Assembly (NCBI GenBank): GCA_017615355.1
Contig: JAGAAJ010000053.1
Span: forward strand, 1 to 32,368
Reading direction: 5' to 3'
DNA from: Prevotella sp.
Lineage (GTDB): Bacteria > Bacteroidota > Bacteroidia > Bacteroidales > Bacteroidaceae
DNA length: 32,368 nt
The position numbers and the translations under genes were made by a program. Under the pieces are notes generated by a model, which was given only the letters and a program-made list of their open reading frames with translations, searched no databases and was not told the DNA's origin. Shown here in pieces: positions 22,206-31,149 of the stretch (within the stretch, counting starts at the first letter, position 1; each line of letters starts with the position of its first letter).

Positions 22206-23888
22206 CTATTGACAGAAGAAAAGCACAACGAGCTGTGCCGTCAGGATGCGCAGGAACATCGACAACGGATAAACCGTCGAATAGCCCACGGCAGGTGCCT
22301 CCTTCGAGCAGATGCTGTTACTATAGGCCAAAGCAGGGGGATCGGTATAGGCGCCAGACACCATACCTGCAATGGTGAAATAGTTGAATTTGAACTTCAT
22401 GCGGGCAATAGGGCCCACAATCAGGATAGGGATAATCGTGATGAGGAAGCCCGTCAAGACATAGAGCAGGCCATCGCCCTCCACCACCGTGTTGTAGAAT
22501 CCTGCGCCAGCCTTGATGCCCACAGACGCAAGGAATAGCACGAGACCTATCTCGCGCAGCATCATATTGGCCGACGTGGTGGTGTAGGTGACGAGCTTGA
22601 TCTTGTAGCCATAGCGTCCGATAAGGATGGCGATAATCAACGGGCCACCAGCAATACCCAGCTTCAGGGGCACAGGCATTCCTGGAATGGCGATAGGCAG
22701 CGAGCCGAAGACGATGCCCAGGATGATGCCCACAAAGATAGTGGCGATGTTGGGCGCATCAAGACGCTTGATACTATTGCCCATCTTGTTGGCCACACGG
22801 TCGACAGCATCCTCAGGGCCTACCACCATGATACGGTCGCCCACCTGCAAAGGCAGCGACGGCGAGGCAAACAGCTCCATCCCATGACGTGTGACACGAG
22901 TGACATTCACGCCATAGACGCTGCTGAAGTGCATCTGTCCGAAAGACTTGCCATTGATGCTGGGGTTGGTCACAAGGATGCGCTTCGACACCAACGGCTG
23001 GTCCTGCTGCTCAAAGTCGATGTCGAGCTTCGGACCGATGAAAGCCATAATGGCCTCCTGGTCGGCTTCAGCACAGACGATGAGCATCTGGTCGCCCAAG
23101 TGGAACACGGTATTGCGATTGGGAATAGACAGCTCGCCCTCATGCACGAGACGGGACACCACGAAGTCACGGTTCAGGAAGTCGTGCACCTGGAGCAACG
23201 TCTTGCCCTCGAGGTATTTGTTCGTCACCTCAAGGTGCATCTTGTAGGGTTTCTGCGTGGCTTTCGCTCCCTCCATTGCCGTCAGCTGTTCCTCTTCCTT
23301 CTCCAGTTTAATCTTGCAGATAGTACGGATGAGGATGATGGCGCCGATGATGCCCAGCACGCCTAAAGGATAGGCGCAAGCATAGGCAGAGGCAATCTGC
23401 GGAGCGTTGTCGCCATAGACCGAGCCCAACGCCTCATTGGCAGCACCAAGACCAGGTGTGTTGGTCACGGCTCCATAGAGTGTACCCACCATCATGGGCA
23501 GCGAAGTGCTGTCTTTGGTGTCGAAGAAAATGAAGTAGCAGCCGAACATCACCAGGATGTTCAACACAATCATCGTGGCAGCCAAACCGTTGAGCTTGAC
23601 ACCAGCCGTTCCAAAACTCTCGAAGAAGCCTGGACCCACCTGCAAGCCTATCATAAAGACAAAGAGGATAAGCCCAAAGTCCTGTACGAAGGTCAGGATG
23701 TCGACAGGTGCCGTAAAGCCGATGTGTCCGGCTACGATGCCTGCGAAGAGCACGAAGGTGACGCCCAGCGACACGCCGCCCACCTTGATCTTGCCCAGGT
23801 AGACGCCAATGGCGATGACGACGGCATATAGCATGGCTATGTGCGCCACCGACTCATTATGCGTGAAGAGTTGAACGAGCCACTCCAT
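22206..23888 (-). CDS. AspT/YidE-type transporter with two RCK_C domains
   Basis: A 560-residue membrane protein of the aspartate:alanine exchanger family (AAEx, YidE/YbjL/AspT). The layout is the family's own: an N-terminal block of about five helices (15-190), two cytoplasmic TrkA-C/RCK_C domains (about 216-290, with [20 protein letters not shown], and 300-372, ending [19 protein letters not shown]), then a second repeat of helices (380-560). AspT exchanges aspartate for alanine, but the substrate of YidE-like members is unknown. The start lies 3 bases after the valS stop and the OadG-like gene follows 29 bases later, so cotranscription is likely. RCK_C domains suggest control by a small ligand. 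Confidence 0.92.
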   Translation of the reverse strand: MEWLVQLFTHNESVAHIAMLYAVVIAIGVYLGKIKVGGVSLGVTFVLFAGIVAGHIGFTAPVDILTFVQDFGLILFVFMIGLQVGPGFFESFGTAGVKLNGLAATMIVLNILVMFGCYFIFFDTKDSTSLPMMVGTLYGAVTNTPGLGAANEALGSVYGDNAPQIASAYACAYPLGVLGIIGAIILIRTICKIKLEKEEEQLTAMEGAKATQKPYKMHLEVTNKYLEGKTLLQVHDFLNRDFVVSRLVHEGELSIPNRNTVFHLGDQMLIVCAEADQEAIMAFIGPKLDIDFEQQDQPLVSKRILVTNPSINGKSFGQMHFSSVYGVNVTRVTRHGMELFASPSLPLQVGDRIMVVGPEDAVDRVANKMGNSIKRLDAPNIATIFVGIILGIVFGSLPIAIPGMPVPLKLGIAGGPLIIAILIGRYGYKIKLVTYTTTSANMMLREIGLVLFLASVGIKAGAGFYNTVVEGDGLLYVLTGFLITIIPILIVGPIARMKFKFNYFTIAGMVSGAYTDPPALAYSNSICSKEAPAVGYSTVYPLSMFLRILTAQLVVLFFCQ

Positions 23889-23891
23889 AGA

Positions 23892-26642
23892 TTATTTGTT
23901 AAGAGCTGCGATACTCTGTTTCAATGCTGCAATCTTCTCCTCAGCATCGCTCTGCTTCTTGCGCTCCATAGCCACAACGGCTTCAGGAGCATTCTGCACA
24001 AAGCGCTCGTTGGAGAGCTTCTTCATCACGCCGGCAAGGAAGCCTTCGAGATGCTGCAGCTGGGCCTCCATCTTCTCAATCTCAGCCTTCACGTCGATGA
24101 GACTGCCCAGGGGAACGGCGAACTCGTCGGTATCCACCATGAAGGTGCTGGCCATCGAGTCTTTCGTGTCAACCACGCTGATGGTCTTCACATTGGCCAT
24201 CTTCATCACGATGTCGTTGTAGGCCTCGTAGCGGTTCTGGCCCACCACCTGCAGCTCCATCCGCTCCTTGGGAGCGATGTTCTTCTGACTGCGGACGGTG
24301 CGGACGCCAGAGACGACCTGCTTCACCTGCTCGATGTCGGCGATGAGCTTCTGTTCCTCAGCAGACAGGGCGCTGAGCACCAGCTGGTCGCGCATGATGC
24401 TCTCGCCCGGCTTACGGTCGTAGAGAGCCTGCCACAGCTCCTCAGTGATGAAGGGCATGAAGGGATGCAGCATCTTCAGCAAGGTCTCAAAGAAACGCAG
24501 TGTGGCGTCGTAGGTCACGCTGTCGATGGGCTGCTGCTTGCCTTCAATATAGGCAGGCTTCACCATCTCCAGGTACCACTGTGAGAACTCGTCCCAGAAG
24601 AGCTTGTAGACAGTCATCAGGGCATCATTGATGCGATACTTCGAGAAGTGGTCCTTCAGCTCCACGTCGGCCTGCTTCAGCTTGGCGTCCATCCAGGCAA
24701 TGGCAGTCTTGTTTGCTGCAACATTGTTGCTGCATAGGGAACTATCAGCCACCTGCCAGCCCTTGACGAGACGGAAGGCGTTCCAAATCTTGTTATTAAA
24801 GTTGCGGCCCTGCTCGCAGAGTGCCTCGTCGAAGAGGATGTCGTTGCCTGCAGGAGCAGAGAGCATCATACCCATGCGCACGCCGTCAGCGCCGTATTTG
24901 TCGATGAGCTCGATAGGATCAGGACTGTTGCCCAAACTCTTCGACATCTTGCGGCCCAGCTTGTCGCGCACAATGCCTGTGAAGTAGACGTTCTTGAAGG
25001 GGAACTTACCCATGTATTCCTCACCAGCCATAATCATGCGGGCCACCCAGAAGAAGATGATATCAGGAGCGGTCACCAGGTCGCTGGTGGGATAGTAATA
25101 GTTGATTTCCTCGTTGCCAGGATTGCGGATGCCGTCGAAGAGGCTGACAGGCCAGAGCCATGAGGAGAACCATGTGTCGAGGGCGTCTTCATCCTGACGC
25201 AAATCACTCAGCTGCAGGTTGGCGTTGCCGCTTTCCTTGCGGGCCAGCTCGAGGGCTTCCTCGGCGGTCTCAGCCACGACGAACTTCTCCTCAGCGGATG
25301 AACCGCTGGGCGCACTTTCGTAATAGTAGGCAGGGATGCGATGACCCCACCACAGCTGGCGGCTGATGCACCAGTCCTGAATGTTCTCCAGCCAGTTCTT
25401 GTAGGTATTGACGTATTTCTGAGGATAGAAATGCATCTCGCCCTCCATCACAGGCTTCAGGGCAATCTCTGCGAAATGGCCCATCTTGAGGAACCACTGC
25501 AGCGAGAGACGCGGCTCGATGGCCGTATCAGGATTGCGCTCTGAGTAACCCACCTTGTTCGTGTAGTCCTCAATCTTCTCCATCAGACCTGCAGCCTGCA
25601 GATCCTTTACGATTTGCTTGCGGCAGTCCATGCGGTCCATGCCCACATAGATAGGCGACTGCTCAGAGATCGTGCCGTCAGGATTGAAGATATCGATGGT
25701 CTCGAGGTTGTGAGTCTTGCCCAGCATGTAGTCGTTGGTGTCATGGGCAGGCGTCACCTTCAGACAGCCCGTACCAAACTCGATATCGACGTAGCGGTCC
25801 TCAATGACAGGAATCACACGATTCACCAGGGGAACGATGACCTTGCGGCCTTTCAGCCACTGGTTCTTCGGATCCTTGGGGTTGATACACATGGCCGTAT
25901 CGCCCATGATGGTCTCAGGACGCGTGGTGGCAACAACGGCGTAGTAGCCCTTCTCATCCTTGTGGATGATATTGCCCTCTGTACCGTCTGTTGCGATACC
26001 ATCGCAACAGACAGAACCGTCGGCATTGGCTACGTAGTATTTCAGATGGAACAGGTGGCTCTTCTCCTCCTTGTAAACCACTTCCTCAGTCGAGAGGGCC
26101 GTGAGGGCCTTCGGATCCCAGTTCACCATACGCAGGCCGCGATAGATGTAGCCCTTGCGATAGAGGTCGACAAAGACCTTGATGACGCTCTCGCTGCGCT
26201 CTTCATCCATTGTGAAGGCAGTACGGTCCCAATCGCAGCTGGCACCCAAGCGGCGCAACTGCTTCAGGATGATGCCGCCATGCTCGTGCGTCCAGTCCCA
26301 GGCGTGCTTCAGGAATTCATCACGCGAGAGGTCGCGCTTCTTGATGCCCTCAGCGGCGAGCTTCTTCACCACCTTGGCCTCAGTAGCGATAGAGGCATGG
26401 TCTGTGCCAGGCACCCAACAGGCGTTCTTACCCTCCATACGGGCACGACGCACCAGGATGTCCTGAATGGTGTTGTTGAGCATGTGGCCCATGTGGAGCA
26501 CACCCGTCACGTTGGGCGGCGGAATGACGATTGTATAGGGTTCCCTACCATCCGGCTTGCTTGCAAAAAGTTTGTTGTCAAGCCAATACTGATACCACTT
26601 ACCCTCGACTTCGCGAGGGTCGTATTTGCTACCAATTTCCAT
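23892..26642 (-). CDS. valS: Valyl-tRNA synthetase
   Basis: ValS charges tRNA-Val and edits threonine. The 916-residue class Ia enzyme has the HIGH-type motif in [17 protein letters not shown] (41-57) and the CP1 editing domain (around [12 protein letters not shown]). The KMSKS loop is exact ([14 protein letters not shown], Lys565). An anticodon-binding domain and a C-terminal coiled coil ([21 protein letters not shown]) follow. It is somewhat longer than many homologues but complete. It has its own -7 element 31 bases upstream and is the first gene of a run ending at 16983. No T-box-like leader is present, since the leader is only about 25 bases. Confidence 0.98.
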   Translation of the reverse strand: MEIGSKYDPREVEGKWYQYWLDNKLFASKPDGREPYTIVIPPPNVTGVLHMGHMLNNTIQDILVRRARMEGKNACWVPGTDHASIATEAKVVKKLAAEGIKKRDLSRDEFLKHAWDWTHEHGGIILKQLRRLGASCDWDRTAFTMDEERSESVIKVFVDLYRKGYIYRGLRMVNWDPKALTALSTEEVVYKEEKSHLFHLKYYVANADGSVCCDGIATDGTEGNIIHKDEKGYYAVVATTRPETIMGDTAMCINPKDPKNQWLKGRKVIVPLVNRVIPVIEDRYVDIEFGTGCLKVTPAHDTNDYMLGKTHNLETIDIFNPDGTISEQSPIYVGMDRMDCRKQIVKDLQAAGLMEKIEDYTNKVGYSERNPDTAIEPRLSLQWFLKMGHFAEIALKPVMEGEMHFYPQKYVNTYKNWLENIQDWCISRQLWWGHRIPAYYYESAPSGSSAEEKFVVAETAEEALELARKESGNANLQLSDLRQDEDALDTWFSSWLWPVSLFDGIRNPGNEEINYYYPTSDLVTAPDIIFFWVARMIMAGEEYMGKFPFKNVYFTGIVRDKLGRKMSKSLGNSPDPIELIDKYGADGVRMGMMLSAPAGNDILFDEALCEQGRNFNNKIWNAFRLVKGWQVADSSLCSNNVAANKTAIAWMDAKLKQADVELKDHFSKYRINDALMTVYKLFWDEFSQWYLEMVKPAYIEGKQQPIDSVTYDATLRFFETLLKMLHPFMPFITEELWQALYDRKPGESIMRDQLVLSALSAEEQKLIADIEQVKQVVSGVRTVRSQKNIAPKERMELQVVGQNRYEAYNDIVMKMANVKTISVVDTKDSMASTFMVDTDEFAVPLGSLIDVKAEIEKMEAQLQHLEGFLAGVMKKLSNERFVQNAPEAVVAMERKKQSDAEEKIAALKQSIAALNK

Positions 26643-26672
26643 AAATAAAAAAAGCTTTCTCTATTTGGGGTG

Positions 26673-26700
26673 CAAAGTTACGAAAAAAAGTGAAAAGCAA
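26673..26700 (-). promoter_or_regulatory. valS promoter
   Basis: TAACTTTG (26680-26673, minus strand) fits TAnnTTTG. A TTG (26700-26698) lies 17 bases upstream, slightly closer than usual. Start-codon distance is about 31 bases. Confidence 0.5.
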
Positions 26701-26706
26701 AAAGTG

Positions 26707-26733
26707 AAAAGTGAAGAATTTACTGTCACTTTT
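26707..26733 (-). terminator. Terminator after the FAD oxidoreductase gene
   Basis: AAAAGTGA (26707-26714) and TCACTTTT (26726-26733) form an 8-bp stem with an 11-base loop. On the minus strand it is followed by T-rich sequence (CACTTTTTGCTTTT). Several GTGAAAA repeats lie in the same spacer, so the stem may partly be a by-product of repeats. Confidence 0.5.
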
Positions 26734-26766
26734 GTTTTTTTTACTTTTCAACAGCAAGAAGGGCTC

Positions 26767-28320
26767 TCAGGCGTTGGATTTCAGCCATTCAGCGCACATC
26801 TCTGCACAACGTTCTCCGTCGACGCCAGCAGAGACGATGCCGCCAGCATAGCCTGCGCCCTCACCGCAGGGGAAAAGACCTTGAACGCGCACATGCTGCA
26901 ACGTTTCATTGTCGCGAATGATACGCACAGGAGAAGACGTGCGAGTCTCTACAGCAATCATCACAGCCTCGTTGGTCAGGAAGCCATGTGCCTGACGGCC
27001 AAAAACTTTGAATCCCTGCTGCAATCTCGAAGAGATAGGTTTGGGCAACCAGAAATGCAGGGGCGAAGAAACGAGCCCAGGAGCGTAGGAGGATCGCGGC
27101 AGGTCGTAGCTCAGCTTGCCATTGACGAAATCGGCCATACGCTGTGCGGGTGCCGTCTGCTTCATATTGGCCTGCTGCCAACACATCCGTTCCAGCTCTT
27201 CCTGATAGCGCAGCACTCGCAGCACGTCGTCGCCCTCGATATCCTCAGGGCGCAACTCGACCACCATGCCTGAGTTGCTCCATTGCGTGCCACGACTGGC
27301 AGGACTCATACCGTTCACCACCACCTGCTCAGGTCCTGTTGCAGCAGGAATGACAAAGCCACCAGGACACATACAGAAGGAATAGACACCACGGCCATCG
27401 ACCTGCGTCACAAAACTGTACTCGGCAGCTGGCAGCCATTGGCCCCTACCCTCCTTCCTGTGATACTGAATTTGGTCGATGAGCTTCGATGGATGTTCCA
27501 ATCTTACGCCTACTGCAATGCCCTTTGGTTCAAGTTCAATTTTCTCTTGAGCAAAATATCTGTAAACGTCTCTGGCAGAGTGACCTGTAGCAAGTATAAT
27601 AGGCCCTGTAAACTCTTTATTTTCCGCAACACAACCAACCACTTTATTGCCATCAAAAAGCAGTCTCGTCATCTTGGTCTGGAAGTGCACCTCGCCGCCA
27701 CATCTTATAATAGTATTGCGCATGGCCTCGATGACCTGCGGCAGACGGTCGGTGCCGATATGGGGATGTGCATCGGCAAGGATAGCCGTAGAGGCACCAT
27801 GCTGGCAGAACACGTTGAGGATCTTCTCGATGCTGCCGCGTTTCTTCGAACGTGTGTAAAGCTTGCCGTCAGAATAGGCTCCTGCCCCACCCTCGCCAAA
27901 ACAATAGTTGCTCTCGCCGTCCACCTGCTGCGTACGGGCGATGGCTGCCAAATCCTTCTTGCGCTCATGCACGTCCTTGCCACGCTCCAGCACGATGGGC
28001 CTCAACCCCAGCTCGATGAGACGGAGGGCTGCAAAGAGGCCGCCAGGCCCAGCACCCACGACGATGACCTGCGGCTTGTCGGAAACGTCAGGATAGTCGG
28101 TATGCACGTATTCATCGTCCGTAGGCTGCTCGTTGATGTAGAGACGCACCTTCAGATTGACAAAGATGGTGCGCTGACGGGCATCGATAGAGCGTTTCAA
28201 AACGCGGATGCCCTTCAGCGCACTTATTGCAAGCCCCTTCTCGTCAGCCACATACTGGCGTAAAAGAGCCGTATCAGCTGCCACTTCAGGCAGCACGCGA
28301 AGTTGTAGTTCCTGTATCAA
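26767..28320 (-). CDS. FAD-dependent oxidoreductase, COG2509-like
   Basis: A 517-residue flavoprotein with an N-terminal extension (about 1-80) before the dinucleotide-binding motif VIVVGAGPGGLFAALRL (86-102) and the following Glu in VLERGKD. Further family segments are YCFGEGGAGAYSDGKLYTRSKKRG and CMCPGGFVIPAATG, with FPCGEGAGYAGGIVSAGVDG at the C-terminus, a second FAD contact. This architecture matches the uncharacterised FAD-dependent dehydrogenase family COG2509. Substrate unknown. It starts 15 bases after the proS stop, so it is expressed with proS from the promoter near 29849. No membrane segments are seen. Confidence 0.88.
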   Translation of the reverse strand: MIQELQLRVLPEVAADTALLRQYVADEKGLAISALKGIRVLKRSIDARQRTIFVNLKVRLYINEQPTDDEYVHTDYPDVSDKPQVIVVGAGPGGLFAALRLIELGLRPIVLERGKDVHERKKDLAAIARTQQVDGESNYCFGEGGAGAYSDGKLYTRSKKRGSIEKILNVFCQHGASTAILADAHPHIGTDRLPQVIEAMRNTIIRCGGEVHFQTKMTRLLFDGNKVVGCVAENKEFTGPIILATGHSARDVYRYFAQEKIELEPKGIAVGVRLEHPSKLIDQIQYHRKEGRGQWLPAAEYSFVTQVDGRGVYSFCMCPGGFVIPAATGPEQVVVNGMSPASRGTQWSNSGMVVELRPEDIEGDDVLRVLRYQEELERMCWQQANMKQTAPAQRMADFVNGKLSYDLPRSSYAPGLVSSPLHFWLPKPISSRLQQGFKVFGRQAHGFLTNEAVMIAVETRTSSPVRIIRDNETLQHVRVQGLFPCGEGAGYAGGIVSAGVDGERCAEMCAEWLKSNA

Positions 28321-28335
28321 TTCTATAGAAGAGGC

Positions 28336-29811
28336 TTAATAGCTGCGGGCTATGATGACGCGAGCCTTCGAGGGCTTGCCGCTCACCATATCCACGCCTG
28401 GCGTCTGCTCCACGCCGAAGGGCACGCAACGGATGGTAGCCTGCGTCTCTTCCTTGATCTGGGCCTCGGTCTCGGCTGTGCCGTCCCAATGGCAGAGGAA
28501 GAAGCCGCCGTCCTTGATGCGCTCCTTGAATTCCTCGTAGTTGTCGCACTCGTAGATGTGCTCGTCACGATACTTGCGGGCCTTCTCGAAGATGTTCTGC
28601 TGGATGTCGTCGAGCAGTTTCTCCACATGATCCACGATGCCCTCCAACGGCAGCGTCTCTTTCTCCAAGGTGTCGCGACGCATCAGCTCGATGGTGCCAT
28701 TCTCCAGGTCGCGGGCGCCAAGGACGAGGCGCACAGGCACGCCCTTCAGCTCGTAATCAGCAAACTTGAAGCCAGGACGCTTGTTGTCGGCATCGTCGAA
28801 CTTCACGCTGATGCCCTTCGCACGCAGGCCCTCGATGATGGGCTGCACCTCCTTGTTGACGATTTCCATCTGCTCAGGCTTGGTGGCGATGGGAATGATA
28901 ACCACCTGGATGGGAGCGAGGCGTGGAGGCAATACGAGGCCGTTGTCGTCGGAATGTGTCATGATGAGGGCGCCGATGAGACGTGTGCTGACACCCCATG
29001 AGGTAGCCCACACATACTCAGGCTTGTTCTCCTTATTAAGATATGTGACGTCGAAGGCCTTGGCGAAGTTCTGGCCGAGGAAATGCGACGTACCACTCTG
29101 CAGGGCCTTGCCGTCCTGCATCATTGCCTCGATGGTATAGGTGTCGAGAGCGCCGGCAAAACGCTCCGTCTCGCTCTTCACGCCCTGAACGACAGGCACG
29201 GCCATCCACTCTTCGGCAAACTTGGCATACACCTTCAGCATCTTCTGTGCCTCGGCCTCGGCCTCCTCACGGGTGGCGTGAGCCGTATGGCCTTCCTGCC
29301 AGAGGAACTCGCTGGTGCGAAGGAAAGGACGGGTACGCATCTCCCAGCGCATCACATTACACCACTGGTTGCACATCAGGGGCAGATCGCGCCACGACTG
29401 AATCCAGTTCTTGTAGGTGTTCCAGATGATGGTCTCGCTGGTAGGACGGATGATGAGCTCCTCTTCGAGCTTGGCAGCAGGATCGACGACAACGCCGCCG
29501 TCGGCAGCCTTCAGACGGTAGTGGGTCACCACGGCGCACTCCTTGGCGAATCCCTCCACGTGCTCGGCCTCGCGGCTGAGGAACGACTTCGGAATCAGCA
29601 AGGGGAAATAGGCATTCTGAGCTCCCGTCTCCTTGAACATCTTGTCCAGCTGCTGCTGCATCTTCTCCCATATAGCATAGCCGTAGGGCTTGATCACCAT
29701 ACATCCACGCACTGCCGACTGCTCGGCAAGGTCGGCTTTCACCACAAGGTCGTTGAACCACTGTGAGTAGTTGTCGGCCCTCTTTGTCAAATCTTTCAGT
29801 TCTTTTGCCAT
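28336..29811 (-). CDS. proS: Prolyl-tRNA synthetase, archaeal/eukaryote-like type
   Basis: ProS charges tRNA-Pro. The 491-residue protein is the class II short form without the bacterial insertion editing domain. It shows [13 protein letters not shown] (44-56), IIRPTSET (120-127, motif 2 region), [19 protein letters not shown] (160-178) and the C-terminal zinc-binding-like extension of archaeal-type enzymes ([10 protein letters not shown]). I start at [19 protein letters not shown] (29811), not at the alternative codon 12 bases upstream, because the family starts there and the ATG follows the promoter by about 30 bases. It is cotranscribed with the FAD oxidoreductase. Confidence 0.97.
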   Translation of the reverse strand: MAKELKDLTKRADNYSQWFNDLVVKADLAEQSAVRGCMVIKPYGYAIWEKMQQQLDKMFKETGAQNAYFPLLIPKSFLSREAEHVEGFAKECAVVTHYRLKAADGGVVVDPAAKLEEELIIRPTSETIIWNTYKNWIQSWRDLPLMCNQWCNVMRWEMRTRPFLRTSEFLWQEGHTAHATREEAEAEAQKMLKVYAKFAEEWMAVPVVQGVKSETERFAGALDTYTIEAMMQDGKALQSGTSHFLGQNFAKAFDVTYLNKENKPEYVWATSWGVSTRLIGALIMTHSDDNGLVLPPRLAPIQVVIIPIATKPEQMEIVNKEVQPIIEGLRAKGISVKFDDADNKRPGFKFADYELKGVPVRLVLGARDLENGTIELMRRDTLEKETLPLEGIVDHVEKLLDDIQQNIFEKARKYRDEHIYECDNYEEFKERIKDGGFFLCHWDGTAETEAQIKEETQATIRCVPFGVEQTPGVDMVSGKPSKARVIIARSY

Positions 29812-29841
29812 AATTATTTGCACTTTTTACGAATTTGGGTG

Positions 29842-29873
29842 CAAAGGTACAAATAAGCGAGAGAAAATGCAAA
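29842..29873 (-). promoter_or_regulatory. proS promoter
   Basis: TACCTTTG (29849-29842) with TTTG (29873-29870) 20 bases upstream on the minus strand is a near-ideal Bacteroidetes promoter. The -33 part overlaps the inverted repeat GCAAAT/ATTTGC (29869-29882). Confidence 0.65.
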
Positions 29874-29916
29874 TTTATTTGCAATTTTCCGAGCGAGAGT
29901 GCCTTTGGCGCCAAAG
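29857..29916. promoter_or_regulatory. Palindrome-rich control region between divergent proS and ompA-type genes
   Basis: Three elements lie between the two promoters: direct repeats GCGAGAG (29857-29863 and 29893-29899), the inverted repeat GCAAAT-TT-ATTTGC (29869-29882), and a perfect 14-bp palindrome CTTTGGCGCCAAAG (29903-29916). The palindrome is upstream of both genes and has the size of a dimeric repressor site. The regulator is unknown. Confidence 0.4.
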
Positions 29917-29986
29917 AAACGCTTAATTTTTGTTAAACGCAGGGAAATAACTCCTCACTCTTTATTCCTTACTCCTAACTTTTACT

Positions 29987-29994
29987 TATCTTTG
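29987..29994 (+). promoter_or_regulatory. -7 element of the OmpA-type lipoprotein gene
   Basis: TATCTTTG at 29987-29994 fits TAnnTTTG, 47 bases before the ATG. No clear -33 TTG is seen; the upstream 35 bases are CTCCTAACTTT-type repeats. Confidence 0.5.
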
Positions 29995-30041
29995 CAGCGT
30001 GATATACCTATTTATTATTTAACCATAAAAAAACTACAATC

Positions 30042-30746
30042 ATGAAAAAAATGAAAGCTATGGTCCTCACGCTCTGCGCTTGCATCGTGATGATGGGTTG
30101 CAACAACCTGGGTAAGGGTACTGCCATCGGTGCTGTTGGCGGAGCTGTTCTGGGTGCTATCGTTGGTAAGGTGACTGGCAACACTGCCGTTGGTACTGCT
30201 GTCGGTACTGCTGTCGGCGCTGGTGCTGGTGCTCTGATTGGCAAGCACATGGATAAGGTGAAGGCTCAGGCCGAGGCTGTGCAGAACGCTCAGGTTCAGA
30301 CCGTGACCGACGCCAACGGCCTGCAGGCTGTGCTGCTGACCTTCAACGAGACCGGTATTAAGTTTGCTTCTGGCAGCGCTGTGCTGAACGACGCTTCTAA
30401 GGTGAACCTCATGCAGCTCGCCAATCTGCTGAAGACCAATACGGACTGCGACGTGGCTATCCAGGGCTACACCGACAATGCTCCCTGGAGAGGATCCACC
30501 GCTGCCCAGAGCCAGCAGAAGAACCTCAACCTGTCGCAGCAGCGCGCTCAGTCGGTGACCAACTACCTCGTTGGTACGCTGGGTGTCAACGCCGCTCAGA
30601 TCCGCAACACCGTTGGCTACGGCGAGTCAAACCCCGTTGCTGACAACTCTACCGCTGCCGGCAAGGCCCAGAACCGTCGCGTGGAGGTTTACCTCTATGC
30701 TTCACAGGCCATGATCAACGCCGCTGAGCAGGGAACGCTGCAGTAA
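30042..30746 (+). CDS. OmpA-family outer-membrane lipoprotein with glycine zipper
   Basis: A 234-residue lipoprotein: signal peptide with lipobox MMGC (Cys20). It is followed by a glycine-zipper stretch (about 24-68, alternating Gly/Ala/Val, GTAVGTAVGAGAGALIG) that may insert in or oligomerise at a membrane. A C-terminal OmpA-like peptidoglycan-binding domain (about 97-222) follows, with FASGSAVLND, GYTDNAP (Asp145) and NRRVEVYL (Arg212-213), the residues that grip diaminopimelate. It resembles YiaD-type proteins. Role: tethering the outer membrane to the wall. It has its own promoter and a strong terminator, so it is monocistronic; start choice between the two close ATGs is uncertain. Confidence 0.93.
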   Translation: MKKMKAMVLTLCACIVMMGCNNLGKGTAIGAVGGAVLGAIVGKVTGNTAVGTAVGTAVGAGAGALIGKHMDKVKAQAEAVQNAQVQTVTDANGLQAVLLTFNETGIKFASGSAVLNDASKVNLMQLANLLKTNTDCDVAIQGYTDNAPWRGSTAAQSQQKNLNLSQQRAQSVTNYLVGTLGVNAAQIRNTVGYGESNPVADNSTAAGKAQNRRVEVYLYASQAMINAAEQGTLQ

Positions 30747-30769
30747 GCCTCTTGTTCAGAGCAATAAGA

Positions 30770-30804
30770 AATGCCAGGATTCTTCGGAATCCTGGCATTC
30801 TTTG
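30770..30804 (+). terminator. Strong bidirectional terminator with UUCG loop
   Basis: A perfect 13-bp stem (30770-30782 with 30787-30799) capped by TTCG, followed by CTTTG on the plus strand and TCTTATT on the minus strand. It lies between the convergent OmpA-type and TPR genes and can serve both. Confidence 0.85.
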
Positions 30805-30923
30805 TTATATAAGAGAAACTGACCCCAGCCCTGCCCGGCTTTGCCCCACCGTCGCTTTGCTCCCCAATTGCTCCCTCCTCGCAATTGCCTACAAGGGAGG
30901 GGAATGGCTGCGCAAAAGCTCTT
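30805..30923. repeat. GC-rich inverted repeat region between the convergent genes
   Basis: CTCCCT (30871-30876) pairs with AGGGAG (30894-30899) around a loop holding the palindrome GCAATTGC (30881-30888). CAATTG also occurs at 30865-30870. The stretch 30830-30905 is richer in CCC and GGG than its surroundings and looks like a decayed dispersed intergenic repeat. No gene is supported. Confidence 0.4.
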
Positions 30924-31106
30924 TTACGGATTGTACATGTCCTTGCAATAGAAGGCCATGATGTCGTCGAGCATACGCTTGGCCTCGACGGCAGGACTGT
31001 CAGGATCGAGCTCGGCAGCCTGGATATAGCAGTTGATGGCCTCGTGCCACAATCCCTGCTTACGGGCCTCATTGCCCTTCTGATACCATTCTTCGGCCGT
31101 CATCAA
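30924..31106 (-). CDS. Small tetratricopeptide-repeat protein
   Basis: A 60-residue protein consisting of one TPR unit plus a capping helix. The unit is AEEWYQKGNEARKQGLWHEAINCYIQAAELDPDSP, with the canonical pattern of W/Y-G-A-Y-A-P positions. No signal peptide or membrane segment is present. Single-TPR proteins of this size commonly bind partner peptides, but the partner is unknown. It lies 43 bases after folD, in the same direction, and ends before the shared terminator, so it is probably cotranscribed with folD. The start could be either of the two adjacent ATGs. Confidence 0.8.
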   Translation of the reverse strand: MMTAEEWYQKGNEARKQGLWHEAINCYIQAAELDPDSPAVEAKRMLDDIMAFYCKDMYNP

Positions 31107-31110
31107 TTCT

Positions 31111-31138
31111 GTTGAGAGTTGAGAGTTGAGTGTTGAGA
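31111..31138 (-). repeat. Heptamer GTTGAGA x4 in the folD-TPR spacer
   Basis: Four head-to-tail copies (one with a terminal T) of GTTGAGA. This is the reverse complement of the heptamer at bases 1-21, and it fills most of the spacer between the folD stop and the TPR start. Confidence 0.85.
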
Positions 31139-31149
31139 GACCTTTGCGA

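Noticed and set aside
25614-26648. A 344-codon plus-strand frame opposite valS
   Set aside because: Fully antisense to valS, which has all catalytic motifs intact.
26643-26672. Possible T-box or attenuator leader for valS
   Set aside because: The leader is only about 25 bases from the -7 element to the ATG, too short for a T-box, and T-boxes are not expected in Bacteroidetes.
30008-30250. Minus-strand 77-80 codon frames opposite the OmpA-type gene 5' end
   Set aside because: They are Thr/Ala/Pro or Ser/Thr repeats created by the glycine-zipper codons of the real gene.
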